In this document: one piece after another, positions 1-7,119 of the stretch
Position numbering within the stretch: position 1 is the first letter of the stretch
How the letters are laid out: each line of letters opens with the position of its first letter
Source of the DNA: an uncultured Robiginitomaculum sp.
GTDB lineage: Bacteria > Pseudomonadota > Alphaproteobacteria > Caulobacterales > Maricaulaceae
Assembly: GCA_938003555.1 (NCBI GenBank)
Contig: CALKXN010000134.1
Location: 1 to 8,859 of the forward strand
Length of the DNA: 8,859 nucleotides
Direction of reading: 5' to 3'
Position numbers and translations under genes: made by a program
The notes under the pieces: model-generated
Databases searched by the model: none
What the model was told of the DNA's origin: nothing
Seen by the model: the letters and a program-made list of their open reading frames with translations, nothing else

Positions 1-190
1 AATTCGCGAGAAATATTTGGAAACGAAAATACAATGGGCGGGTATCAAAGACGTTTTTGATATGCCATCTGCGGTCGGTTTATTTTACTCACCCAATACC
101 ATTTTTATACAGAACGAGCACTTTTACGATTTTGATGAAAAAGACAAATTCATCGAATATTGCCGTGCCCAAATTAAAGCTAATATTTAA
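1..190 (+). CDS. C-terminal end of a hypothetical protein, possibly YcxB-like (5' end outside window)
   Basis: An open frame enters from the left edge (first full codon at base 2) and stops at TAA 188-190, giving 62 residues with no start inside the window. The visible part reads as two short beta strands and a terminal helix: a W-A-G-I-K-D-V stretch, then G-L-F-Y-S-P-N-T-I-F-I-Q, then an acidic and aromatic turn and a helix with K-F-I-E-Y-C-R. This pattern (W..I..V......LF.S...I.I....F....E...F) resembles the C-terminal part of YcxB-like proteins, small membrane proteins of unknown function. That family call is inference from pattern memory. Any membrane segments would lie upstream, outside the window. 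The coding frame itself is convincing because it stays open to the edge and ends cleanly before AT-rich non-coding DNA. Confidence 0.6.
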   Translation, partial: IREKYLETKIQWAGIKDVFDMPSAVGLFYSPNTIFIQNEHFYDFDEKDKFIEYCRAQIKANI

Positions 191-285
191 GTTTTTCTAA
201 GGCCAATAATTGCATCAGAAAACCAAATTTAAAGTTTCGTAATTTTAGTAAAATCTATGTTTCGGGAACGACCCGCAATACTCAG

Positions 286-451
286 CCTTCTCCCGCGGGG
301 AGAAGGTGGCGACAGCCGGATGGGGGACATGCGAGCGTCTGCGAGCACCCATGATTTTATGCTTGATGCGATGTCTCAATTCAATTCCCCTCACCCGCCC
401 TGTCGGCGTCCGTAGGACGCGTCTTCGACGCCTCTCCCAAGAGGGAGAGGG
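286..451. repeat. Inverted pair of palindromic intergenic repeats (CTTCTCCC/CTCTCCC type)
   Basis: The left unit starts with a perfect 9-bp stem: CCTTCTCCC (286-294), loop GCG, GGGAGAAGG (298-306). It continues with GGCGACAG (308-315) and a G-rich tail to about 325. The right unit is the same design on the other strand: CCTCTCCC (431-438), loop AAGA, GGGAGAGG (443-450), with CTGTC at 400-404 (reverse complement of GACAG) and CCCCTCACCC near 387-396. The right unit also carries two tandem small hairpins: GCGTCC/GGACGC (406-420, loop GTA) and GCGTC/GACGC (419-431, loop TTC). The two units face each other, so the region could extrude as a cruciform or fold as a large RNA. I recall similar elements between genes in many proteobacterial genomes. 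No transposase is present, so this would be a REP/MITE-like passive element. Neither hairpin is followed by a T-run, so they are not called as terminators. Confidence 0.75.
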
Positions 452-556
452 CCGAATTACGTTTGGTTTTGCGTATAACAATCAAGACGAATAGTTGGCA
501 TTCACTACGGCAGCTTGTTTTCATCAAGCCCTACCGATACGATTAACCAAACACTC

Positions 557-562
557 AAAAGG
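557..562 (+). promoter_or_regulatory. Ribosome binding site AAAAGG deciding the DUF1330 start
   Basis: AAAAGG ends 7 bases before the ATG at 570. This favours 570 over the TTG at 495, which would add 25 residues that look non-coding and do not fit the family. Confidence 0.6.
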
Positions 563-569
563 CCAACAC

Positions 570-869
570 ATGACAGTTTACGTTATCGGACAAATGAAAT
601 TCAAAGACGTGTCGCAATACCGGATTTACGAGAGCGAATTTCCGAAAGTATTTTTCCAATATGGCGGCAAGGTTTTGGTCTCTGATGAAGACACAAAAGT
701 CATGAAAGGCGATTGGGATTTTGATAAGACTGTCTTGCTGGAGTTCCCGAGCGAGGACGCGTTTAAAGCCTTTGCGACAAGCGAGGCCTATAATCAAATC
801 GTGCCGCACCGCGACGCGGGCGGAGATATTACGCTGACCTTGGTGAAGCAATTGCCGCAGCCCAAATAA
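570..869 (+). CDS. DUF1330 domain-containing protein
   Basis: A 99-residue cytosolic protein with no signal peptide or membrane segment. It matches the DUF1330 pattern: an opening beta strand (V-Y-V-I-G-Q, residues 3-8), a tyrosine-rich helix (Y17-R-I-Y20, then F24-P), a G-G-K-V-L-V strand (32-37), a strand ending L-L-E-F-P (56-60), a helix F-K-A-F-A-T-S-E-A-Y (65-74) and H80-R81. The family forms small ferredoxin-like alpha/beta folds, usually dimers. Its biochemical role is unknown, so no function is given. The length is typical for the family. The ATG at 570 is chosen because the domain begins within a few residues and an AAAAGG site lies 7 bases upstream. The gene stands alone: a repeat pair lies on each side and the next gene begins 145 bases downstream. 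There is no sign of damage. Confidence 0.88.
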   Translation: MTVYVIGQMKFKDVSQYRIYESEFPKVFFQYGGKVLVSDEDTKVMKGDWDFDKTVLLEFPSEDAFKAFATSEAYNQIVPHRDAGGDITLTLVKQLPQPK

Positions 870-875
870 TCCATC

Positions 876-1002
876 GCCATACCGACGCAAGCAGGCTTGC
901 CCGGAATCCATACCTCAATAATTCTGCCTTAGATCAATTCGTACTTTACGGATATTTCAAGGCATGGATTCCGGGCGCTTGTCCCAAGCGCGTCGGAATG
1001 AC
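876..1002. repeat. Inverted repeat pair of the ATGGATTCCGGGC...GTCGGAATGAC type
   Basis: The right unit (964-1002) reads ATGGATTCCGGGC, then a perfect 7-bp hairpin GCGCTTG (975-981), loop TCC, CAAGCGC (985-991), then GTCGGAATGAC. The left unit (876-911) is its near reverse complement and ends in GCCCGGAATCCAT (899-911). It has its own internal hairpin, GCAAGC (887-892) and GCTTGC (895-900). The pair is separated by about 52 AT-rich bases (912-963) and could form a long imperfect stem. Similar ATGGATTCC...GGAATGAC units recur between genes in many alphaproteobacterial genomes; that statement is from general memory, not a search. The left unit starts 7 bases after the DUF1330 stop, and the right unit ends 13 bases before the transporter start. 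The pair therefore fills the whole intergenic space and may affect transcript ends on both sides. Confidence 0.75.
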
Positions 1003-1014
1003 AAAGAGTATGGT

Positions 1015-1875
1015 ATGACCTCCGCCCTCTTCCCCGCTACCCTCATGCTCGCCTCGGCGATCATTCATGCCATTATCGGGCTGTGGCTTAAAAAGGCGCG
1101 CGACAAATTCGTTTTTCGCGCCATACTTGCCCTGACGACGGCGGCGATAATTTTTCCCTTTATCTTTATCGTGCCCCTACCTGCCCGCGCGGCGTGGCCG
1201 TATTTAATTGCGGGCGCGGCCATTCATTACATCTATCAACTCTCGCAAATCGCGGCGTTTGAACGCGCAGATATGTCGCTCGTTTATCCCATCATGCGCG
1301 GAACGGCGCCCGCGCTGGCGGCGGCCATTGCCTTTTTCAGTTTGAAAGAAAGTCTGTCCCCGCTGAAAATCACAGGCTTGCTCATGGCCGCCGCCGCGCT
1401 CATCGCCTTTGGCTGGCCCAATAAAAAGCGCGCGGTCGGATGGGGCGCGGCGATGTGTTTTGCCATTTTATGCGGGGTTATGATTGCGACCTATTCCGTT
1501 GTCGACGGCGCAGGCATGCGCATTACGCGCGAAATGCAAGGACAGATATGGAGCTATTTCGTGTGGTTCTTTATGATGGATTGGGTACTCATTGTGCCAA
1601 CGGTTTTAATTGTGCGGCGACGGCAGTTAAAAACGCTTATCCCGCAAGAATTAAAATGGGGCGCGATTGCGGGGGCCAGTTCACTCGTCACTTACGGCGC
1701 GGCGCTGATCGCCTTTTCCCTTGCGCCCATCGGCCCAATGAGCGCGATGCGAGAGACTTCGGTGGTATTCGGCGCGGTGCTGGCGGCGATATTTTTAAAA
1801 GAGCCCTTTGGCGGGCGGAGGATTATATTTGCCGCCGTTCTCGCGAGCGGCCTTATTCTGATGCAATTTGGGTAG
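1015..1875 (+). CDS. EamA-type drug/metabolite transporter (DMT superfamily)
   Basis: A 286-residue inner-membrane protein with about ten hydrophobic segments arranged as two EamA repeats (roughly residues 4-134 and 144-285). Family features are visible in both halves: Y91-P-I-M-R-G-T-A-P99 followed by an L-K-E-S turn (110-113), and R246-E-T-S-V-V-F-G-A-V followed by F-L-K-E-P (260-264). DMT proteins export or exchange small metabolites, amino acids or drugs. The substrate cannot be read from this sequence. The ATG at 1015 is preferred. The frame stays open back to an ATG at 964, but those 17 extra codons lie inside the intergenic repeat and give a charged, non-hydrophobic leader. A weak AAAGAG (1003-1008) lies 6 bases before 1015. 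The gene converges on rlmN and their ends overlap by 23 bases. No terminator is seen between them. Confidence 0.87.
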   Translation: MTSALFPATLMLASAIIHAIIGLWLKKARDKFVFRAILALTTAAIIFPFIFIVPLPARAAWPYLIAGAAIHYIYQLSQIAAFERADMSLVYPIMRGTAPALAAAIAFFSLKESLSPLKITGLLMAAAALIAFGWPNKKRAVGWGAAMCFAILCGVMIATYSVVDGAGMRITREMQGQIWSYFVWFFMMDWVLIVPTVLIVRRRQLKTLIPQELKWGAIAGASSLVTYGAALIAFSLAPIGPMSAMRETSVVFGAVLAAIFLKEPFGGRRIIFAAVLASGLILMQFG

Positions 1876-3046
1876 CGGCCAATTTCTCTTTGCGGATAAC
1901 GCTGGCGCGTTTTTTCTCTGAGTCCGACTTTAACTGTCCACATGCCGCGAGGATATCGCGGCCGCGCGGCGTGCGGATGGGACTGGCATAGCCCGCCGCA
2001 TTGACCATATCAGCAAAGCGTTCAATCGTCGCCCAATCGCTGCATTCATAATCTGTACCCGGCCACGGGTTAAACGGGATCAGATTCACTTTAGCGGGAA
2101 TGCCGCGCAGAAGCTTGATAAGCTCGCGCGCATGTTTCGGGCTATCGTTCAGCCCCTTTAGCATCACATATTCAAAGGTAATGCGGCGTGAATTATTCAG
2201 CCCCGGATAATCGCGGCACGCCTGCATCAATTCGGCCAGTGGATATTTTTTATTGATCGGCATGATCTGGCTACGCAATTCGTCATTGGCGGCGTGAAGC
2301 GAAATGGCGAGCATGGCTTTGGTGCGCGCGCCCATCGGGCCGATTTGCGGGACAACGCCCGACGTCGAGACCGTGATACGGCGGCGGCCAATACCAAGGC
2401 CTTCGGGATCGCAAATTGTATCCAAACTATCGCCGACATAATCCGTATTATAAAGCGGCTCGCCCATGCCCATAAAGACAATATTGGTCAGCTTGCGCCG
2501 CTCTTGAGTCGTGGGCCATTCGCCCAAATCATCGCGCGCGACAATAACTTGCAGCACAATTTCCTGCGGCGTTAAATTACGAACAAGGCGCTGCGTTCCT
2601 GTGTGACAGAATGTGCAGGTCAGCGTGCAGCCGACCTGAGAGGACACGCACAGCGCGCCGGTTTTAGACACATCAGGAATAAAAACGCTCTCAACTTCAA
2701 TACCCGGCGCCATGCGGATCAGATATTTGCGCGTCCCGTCTTTAGAAATCAGACGCTCAACAATTTCGGGGCGGTCGAGCGAGAAGGCGACTTCAAATTT
2801 CTCGCGCAGCGGCTTGGCGATATTGGTCATCTCATCCCATTCCGTCACGCCGTAATTATAGATCCAGTGAAAGACCTGTTTCACCCGCATGCGGATTTTC
2901 TTGGGCTCAATCCCGATGCTCGCCAAGGCCTCGGCCAGCTCTGCGCGGCCCAGTCCGGCAATCATAATGCGGCCTTGCCCGTCACGCATGGCGCGCGGGA
3001 GAATATCCGGTAATTCGGGTGTGTTATTTAAAAGCTCTGTCGCCAT
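1853..3046 (-). CDS. rlmN: Dual-specificity 23S rRNA/tRNA adenine-C2 methyltransferase RlmN
   Basis: A 397-residue cytosolic radical-SAM enzyme. RlmN methylates C2 of A2503 in 23S rRNA and of A37 in several tRNAs, supporting translational accuracy. The [4Fe-4S] motif CxxxCxxC is C140, C144 and C147. C133, seven residues before it, and C369 in A-A-C-G-Q-L match the two catalytic cysteines of E. coli RlmN (C118 and C355). E119 in V-E-S-V-F-I-P fits the conserved glutamate near the active site. The G-M-G-E-P-L motif (193-198) and S-T-S-G-V-V-P (227-233) are also present. A substrate-binding N-terminal region covers roughly residues 30-100. The protein is slightly longer than the E. coli enzyme because of an N-terminal lead of about 20 residues and a Lys/Glu-rich tail after residue 372. 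The ATG at 3046 is chosen for fit; only a weak AGG lies upstream. The 3' end overlaps the convergent EamA gene by 23 bases. All key residues are intact. Confidence 0.96.
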   Translation of the reverse strand: MATELLNNTPELPDILPRAMRDGQGRIMIAGLGRAELAEALASIGIEPKKIRMRVKQVFHWIYNYGVTEWDEMTNIAKPLREKFEVAFSLDRPEIVERLISKDGTRKYLIRMAPGIEVESVFIPDVSKTGALCVSSQVGCTLTCTFCHTGTQRLVRNLTPQEIVLQVIVARDDLGEWPTTQERRKLTNIVFMGMGEPLYNTDYVGDSLDTICDPEGLGIGRRRITVSTSGVVPQIGPMGARTKAMLAISLHAANDELRSQIMPINKKYPLAELMQACRDYPGLNNSRRITFEYVMLKGLNDSPKHARELIKLLRGIPAKVNLIPFNPWPGTDYECSDWATIERFADMVNAAGYASPIRTPRGRDILAACGQLKSDSEKKRASVIRKEKLAATQIASE

Positions 3047-3179
3047 GGGCGGGCCTGTAACATGAGAGCCGCGCGTTGAAAACGGGCAAATACTGCGCGC
3101 GCATTTTGCATCTTATTGGACATATGGCGCGTATCCAGTTTAACCTGCCCGCAACCCCGCACTGATCAAGGAGACTATC
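3047..3179. promoter_or_regulatory. Divergent intergenic region between rlmN and the DUF1295 gene
   Basis: This 133-base spacer separates two divergent genes, so it should hold a promoter for each. That is inferred from layout. I find no strong -35/-10 pair on either strand. TTGGAC (3116-3121) with TTTAAC (3139-3144) at 17-base spacing is a weak candidate for the rightward gene. A strong ribosome binding site, AAGGAG (3168-3173), lies 6 bases before the ATG at 3180. Confidence 0.4.
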
Positions 3180-4055
3180 ATGAACCGTAATCTTGCCCCC
3201 GTCATGATCACGATTTTAATTGGCACGCTGATTGGCGTCTGTGTTGGATGGGCGGGCAGTCAAGGCGGACTGGAATATAAAGGCCTCGGTATCTTCTTGC
3301 TCTGCGCGCTACTGGCTTATGTGATTAATTGGGTTATCTATGTCCCCTCCATGATTGCGCAGACCGAACATTATTTCGACCTGACGGGCGCGCTGACTTA
3401 TCTCTCTATGATCGGTGCCGCCTTACTGATGAGTCAAAATTTTGGAACGCGCGCGGTCATCGCCAGCGCCATGGTCGCCATCTGGGCCATCCGACTCGGT
3501 AGCTTTCTGTTTAAGCGCGTCAAAACATCCGGCAAAGACGGGCGCTTTGACGATCTAAAAACTAACCCCGTTGTGTTCTTGCGCGTCTGGACGTTGCAAG
3601 GGTTGTGGTGCGTCCTCACCGTCGCCTGCGCGCTCGCCATTATTACAACGGGCGCAGATAAACCGCTGGGCATTATCGGCTATATCGGCATTGACATTTG
3701 GATTATCGGGTTCGCGTTTGAAGCCATTGCTGACCACCAAAAAACAAAGTTTAAAAACAATCCCGCCAATGACGGCAAATTTATCACCGAGGGTTTGTGG
3801 GCCTGGTCACGTCACCCCAATTATTTCGGCGAAATCACATTATGGACAGGCATGGCGATCCTCGCCTTCCCCATCCTATCCGGCTGGCAATATGCGGTTT
3901 TGATTTCACCCATCTTCATTTACCTGCTCCTCACCCGCGTCTCAGGCATTCCTATGCTTGCGGCGCGCGGCAAAAAGAAATGGGGCGATGATCCAGCGTA
4001 TCAGGCCTATTTAGACAAGACGAATAGGCTGCTGCCAATGCCGCCAAAGTGGTGA
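3180..4055 (+). CDS. DUF1295 / steroid 5-alpha-reductase-like integral membrane protein
   Basis: A 291-residue inner-membrane protein with about seven hydrophobic segments. Three family blocks are visible: R105-L-G-S-F-L-F-K-R113 followed by G-K-D-G-R-F-D (118-124); G205-L-W-A-W-S-R-H-P-N-Y-F-G-E218; and S255-G-I-P-M-L260 with K-K-W-G-D-D-P-A-Y (266-274). These mark the DUF1295 family, whose C-terminal half resembles steroid 5-alpha-reductases and isoprenylcysteine methyltransferases. The R-H-P-N-Y block sits where those enzymes bind their nucleotide or SAM cofactor. A lipid-modifying redox or methyl-transfer role is possible but unproven, and the substrate is unknown. The start is well supported by AAGGAG 6 bases upstream. 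The gene is divergent from rlmN. A 116-base spacer with repeats separates it from the downstream protease gene, so co-transcription is uncertain. Confidence 0.88.
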   Translation: MNRNLAPVMITILIGTLIGVCVGWAGSQGGLEYKGLGIFLLCALLAYVINWVIYVPSMIAQTEHYFDLTGALTYLSMIGAALLMSQNFGTRAVIASAMVAIWAIRLGSFLFKRVKTSGKDGRFDDLKTNPVVFLRVWTLQGLWCVLTVACALAIITTGADKPLGIIGYIGIDIWIIGFAFEAIADHQKTKFKNNPANDGKFITEGLWAWSRHPNYFGEITLWTGMAILAFPILSGWQYAVLISPIFIYLLLTRVSGIPMLAARGKKKWGDDPAYQAYLDKTNRLLPMPPKW

Positions 4056-4066
4056 TTTACATCTGA

Positions 4067-4085
4067 TTAACCCTGTTTTTTAACC
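4067..4085 (+). promoter_or_regulatory. TTAACC direct repeat, possible regulator site
   Basis: TTAACC occurs at 4067-4072 and 4080-4085, a 13-base period with seven bases between, about 90 bases upstream of the protease start. It could be a dimeric regulator site. It resembles a CtrA box (TTAA-N7-TTAA), but the spacing is two bases too long. A small hairpin, CGTCT/AGACG (4085-4098), adjoins it. Confidence 0.25.
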
Positions 4086-4104
4086 GTCTATAGAGACGCA
4101 TAAA

Positions 4105-4150
4105 TTACGCCCTTAGCCAGACAAGCACCCCGAATATTGCGGGGGCGTAA
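4105..4150 (+). other. Overlapping inverted repeats in the leader of the protease gene
   Basis: TTACGCCC (4105-4112) is perfectly complementary to GGGCGTAA (4143-4150). Inside lies a second pair, CCCCG (4128-4132) and CGGGG (4140-4144), which shares bases 4143-4144 with the outer pair. The two stems therefore compete at the shared bases. No T-run follows, so an ordinary terminator for the DUF1295 gene is unlikely. The structure ends 21 bases before the GTG start and 10 bases before the weak GGGA ribosome binding site (4161-4164). It could act in translation or as an operator. Function is inference. Confidence 0.4.
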
Positions 4151-4171
4151 ATAACGGTTTGGGACGCATCC

Positions 4172-7108
4172 GTGAGAATATTATCAACTTTGACAGCTTT
4201 ATCGGCTTTATGGCTTAGCGCTTGTGGTCCGCAACTGACGCACACGCCGGATGCCGCGCCGATGATTGAGGAGGCCTCTCAGCTTAAGACACATAATGTC
4301 ACGGCAGAGCGCATCATCATTGGCGCAAATGGCGCGATCATGAATGGCGTGCAAATGTGCCGCGGCCCCGTCAGCAATGCCGATTTGGAAACAGCCTTAC
4401 GCATTGGTGATGTAAGGCATGTCCCAAATGAAGCCATGTTGATTCATGATATTCAAGCCTCCATGCGCTGTGAAGCCCAACAATTTGACGCGGCGATTCA
4501 TGCGCTCTTTGATAATCCCGATAGGCCCGGCGCAAAACTCACGGATATTAGCTGGCGCCCGACACATGACGCCGCCACTTTAAAACCCATTGCGGGGCGA
4601 AGCATCTCCGTTTTGACGGCAAATTCAACGGAGCTCTCGAACGGAGCAATTTATTCAGATAGCTTCGCGACCGCTGGGATGAACGATACGGCGCGCTATA
4701 TGGTGATCGGCAGCAATCCCTTTCGCACGCAAGGCCGGGGCTTTGAGACAAATCCGCAAATGCTGACATTTATGCAAAATAGCGTGAATTGGCTCAGCGG
4801 CCGCAACGATCTCGCCGGGCGCGGCGGGAAGATTGTTATTGCGGAAATGGGTGAAAATTTTTATTTTCCGGATCGCTCTAATACCCGCAGATGGATTGCC
4901 GAGACCTATGGCAATTCCGTGTCCGTCAACGCGGAAAATAGCTGCGACGGCGCAGCGCTTGAGGCCTGCCTGTCCGGCCCCGTCGATCTTTTGATTATAT
5001 CTCAGGCGGATAAAGGGTCTGATCCGCTAGAGATCACACATAGTGTTGAGGCCGCAATGCAGCGCGGCATAAGCGTCTTATATCTACATTATGACGGTCA
5101 TCAAAGCGAGATGAGCAAGCTGCTGCTTCCGCTTTTAGGAACCCAATATAATTATGATAATTATTGGCGTAAATTAAGCTTGAAAAACTATAATGGTGCA
5201 TATCAATTTGGTCAGATGAGCGGCGAGAACAAATCAGTTTCTGCCTTGCTCGACCGTTTTCATCATGACCAATTTTCGATTGATTTTACAGACTGTGAAA
5301 ATCATAATTGCCCTGCAGGTAACGGATGGACAGAACAATTTAAAACGCCTGTAAACCACGTCAAAACTATGGCCTCGGATTTGGACAGAGCCGGGATAAA
5401 TTTATTCTCTGAGCCGGGCCGGCGCAGTCATAAGGGACTTGTGCTGCTCGCGGATTTATATCGCCAAGACATACGCTTCCCCATGGACAAAGATGCCACC
5501 CCAATGGCCCAGTTCTTAAAGTCGTATTACGCTGATAGTGTGGTGCATGCCTTCAGGCCCGTTAATCCTGCTCAGGTCGATTTAGGCAATTTTTCGCGAA
5601 ACGATTTTTCACATATTAGGCCCGCCTCCCAAACCGTAACCCTTACGGCGCGGCATGATTATAGCGCGGCGGGTGTTTATGCCTTGCCGGGCCAAACTGT
5701 ACGTGTCACCCGCCATGACAGCGCACCCGTTAACACGCATATTCGCGTCAATCTTATCCGCTCTGGGGCAACGCATGAATTTGACGCCGATGGATATAAC
5801 CGCCCAAAATATCTTAGCTCTGAAAATATGCCGATAAAAAGCGGTGAAACAATCGCATTTACCTCTCCTTATGGCGGGCCAATTCAAGTGAAATTTGATG
5901 AGAAAGATGTCGACGTTCAATTCACATTTGAAAATATTGGGCAGCATGCCATCTGGCGTGACGCGAATGATAACCAGATATTCACTGATAAATTGGCCGC
6001 TCAAGATTATGATTGGGCCGAACTAATAACGCCCAGTTTCCAAGTTCATTCCAAAGCCGATAAAATGCAAGACACCACCGCCAGCGCGCTCTTCCCCGGC
6101 GCAGCAAATATTGGCGCAGCGACGCAAAAGCATCTTCATAATTACCCGCATGCTCTAGCAGGCTTCCAAGGGCCGGGAATTGACATCATTGATGAAGTTC
6201 ATGACTTTGCAAATGATAACGGATTGACCATCCACACACTGGATAAAGTCAAACATATGAATGCCGATCAGGCGACATGCGGTTATGGCTGCTCTGGAAA
6301 CCCCTATGATGCCTATTGGTCATTTAACCCGCTGGGCCATGGCGACATTCATGAAATGGGGCATGGACTGGAACGTAGCCGTTTTCGATATACTGACCAA
6401 GTTGGTCATACGGTGACAAACCCCTATAGCTATTATTCCAAATGGAAATATTTCGAAGAAACCGGCGATGCGCGCGTCGACGACAATTGCCAGTCCCTCC
6501 CCTATCAGACTTTATTTGAGACGGTGCAAGCTAGCCGCAATGCGGCTGATCCGGCCGCCTATATGCGCGCCCAAGATTTGACCAATTGGAATTACGGCGC
6601 AGCGATCAACCTTCAAATCGGCATGGCCGCGCAAGACGCCGGAATATTAATCGATGGCTATCACGTTCTGGCCCGCCAGCATATTATCGACCGTGAATTT
6701 AATAGTGCAGATAATAATGATAATGACTGGCTGGATAAACGCGCCGGGCTGGGATTTGATGGGATGAGCCGTGATGAGGCGCGCGCCCTGTCCAATAATG
6801 ATTGGAACCTCATCGCCTTATCCCATGCGCTAGGGCGCAATATGACGGACTATCTTTCGCTATGGGGGTTTGAATTATCTCCGGGTGCCAAAGCGCATGT
6901 TCACGCCATGAACCTTCCGATGATGCCAACCGATTTTTATATCGCGTCCCCGAAACAGCATTGCCGAGGCCTTGGCGGTATCGCCAAGCTCCCCGTCGAT
7001 GGAACGCAGGTCTGGCCTGTCGCACATACATCCCTCAAAGCGACGCCACAGCGCGATAGCCATGCAAAGACAAACCTCGCCGCTGGCCATATTTGTGAAT
7101 TTGATTAG
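4172..7108 (+). CDS. ImpA-family (M60/M88-like) zinc metalloprotease lipoprotein
   Basis: A 978-residue protein starting at GTG, with a weak GGGA 7 bases upstream. Residues 1-18 form a lipoprotein signal ending in lipobox L-S-A-C18. Gly at +2 points to the outer membrane. The N-terminal half (about 125-350) resembles the ImpA family: S-V-L-T-A-N followed by I-Y-S-D-S-F-A-T-A-G-M-N-D, then M-V-I-G-S-N-P-F-R-T-Q-G-R-G. A beta-rich segment with L-P-G-Q-T-V-R-V-T (505-513) and a N-R-P-K-Y block near 550 precede the catalytic domain. The zinc motif is H727-E-M-G-H731, with E728 as predicted base, followed by Q-V-G-H746-T-V-T-N-P-Y-S-Y-Y. The mature part has eleven further cysteines, several closely spaced (258/266, 375/380, 703/707), which fits an exported, disulfide-bonded protein. 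Pseudomonas ImpA (IMPa) cleaves mucin-like O-glycoproteins; that substrate is only an analogy here. The gene is complete and ends 11 bases from the convergent tadD-like gene. Lateral gain is possible but unproven. Confidence 0.85.
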   Translation: MRILSTLTALSALWLSACGPQLTHTPDAAPMIEEASQLKTHNVTAERIIIGANGAIMNGVQMCRGPVSNADLETALRIGDVRHVPNEAMLIHDIQASMRCEAQQFDAAIHALFDNPDRPGAKLTDISWRPTHDAATLKPIAGRSISVLTANSTELSNGAIYSDSFATAGMNDTARYMVIGSNPFRTQGRGFETNPQMLTFMQNSVNWLSGRNDLAGRGGKIVIAEMGENFYFPDRSNTRRWIAETYGNSVSVNAENSCDGAALEACLSGPVDLLIISQADKGSDPLEITHSVEAAMQRGISVLYLHYDGHQSEMSKLLLPLLGTQYNYDNYWRKLSLKNYNGAYQFGQMSGENKSVSALLDRFHHDQFSIDFTDCENHNCPAGNGWTEQFKTPVNHVKTMASDLDRAGINLFSEPGRRSHKGLVLLADLYRQDIRFPMDKDATPMAQFLKSYYADSVVHAFRPVNPAQVDLGNFSRNDFSHIRPASQTVTLTARHDYSAAGVYALPGQTVRVTRHDSAPVNTHIRVNLIRSGATHEFDADGYNRPKYLSSENMPIKSGETIAFTSPYGGPIQVKFDEKDVDVQFTFENIGQHAIWRDANDNQIFTDKLAAQDYDWAELITPSFQVHSKADKMQDTTASALFPGAANIGAATQKHLHNYPHALAGFQGPGIDIIDEVHDFANDNGLTIHTLDKVKHMNADQATCGYGCSGNPYDAYWSFNPLGHGDIHEMGHGLERSRFRYTDQVGHTVTNPYSYYSKWKYFEETGDARVDDNCQSLPYQTLFETVQASRNAADPAAYMRAQDLTNWNYGAAINLQIGMAAQDAGILIDGYHVLARQHIIDREFNSADNNDNDWLDKRAGLGFDGMSRDEARALSNNDWNLIALSHALGRNMTDYLSLWGFELSPGAKAHVHAMNLPMMPTDFYIASPKQHCRGLGGIAKLPVDGTQVWPVAHTSLKATPQRDSHAKTNLAAGHICEFD

Positions 7109-7119
7109 AGCGTTTAATT

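Larger units (their letters stand above)
191..569. other. Gene-poor intergenic stretch carrying a hairpin repeat pair
   Basis: No convincing gene lies in these roughly 380 bases. Bases 191-285 are AT-rich, with no clear hairpin plus T-run terminator. Bases 286-451 hold the inverted hairpin repeats listed separately. Bases 452-569 lead into the DUF1330 gene. A TATAAC hexamer at 474-479 could be a -10 box, but I find no matching -35 at normal spacing, so no promoter is called. Short open frames across the repeats on both strands translate to Arg-rich, low-information peptides and are not believed. Confidence 0.7.

Noticed and set aside
286..306. Rho-independent terminator for the left-edge gene
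   Set aside because: The stem is perfect, but no T-run follows on either strand, and a matching inverted unit shows it belongs to a repeat.
495..569. Longer DUF1330 protein starting at TTG 495
   Set aside because: The 25 extra residues do not fit the compact family fold, and a good ribosome binding site precedes the ATG at 570.
555..911. 118-residue frame on the minus strand opposite DUF1330
   Set aside because: It is antisense to a recognisable gene, runs into the repeat, and shows no domain or start signal.
964..1014. Transporter start at ATG 964
   Set aside because: These codons are entirely repeat sequence plus a short linker and give a polar leader before the first membrane segment.
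1440..1991. 183-residue + strand frame overlapping the transporter
   Set aside because: It is an out-of-frame shadow of the transporter and rlmN tail, Arg/Cys-rich with no domain.
2603..3013. 136-residue + strand frame opposite rlmN
   Set aside because: It is a shadow of rlmN with His/Arg/Ala-rich composition and no recognisable motif.
4067..4083. CtrA binding site (TTAA-N7-TTAA) upstream of the protease gene
   Set aside because: The two TTAA cores are separated by nine bases, not seven, so the spacing does not fit the CtrA consensus. It is kept only as a generic direct repeat.
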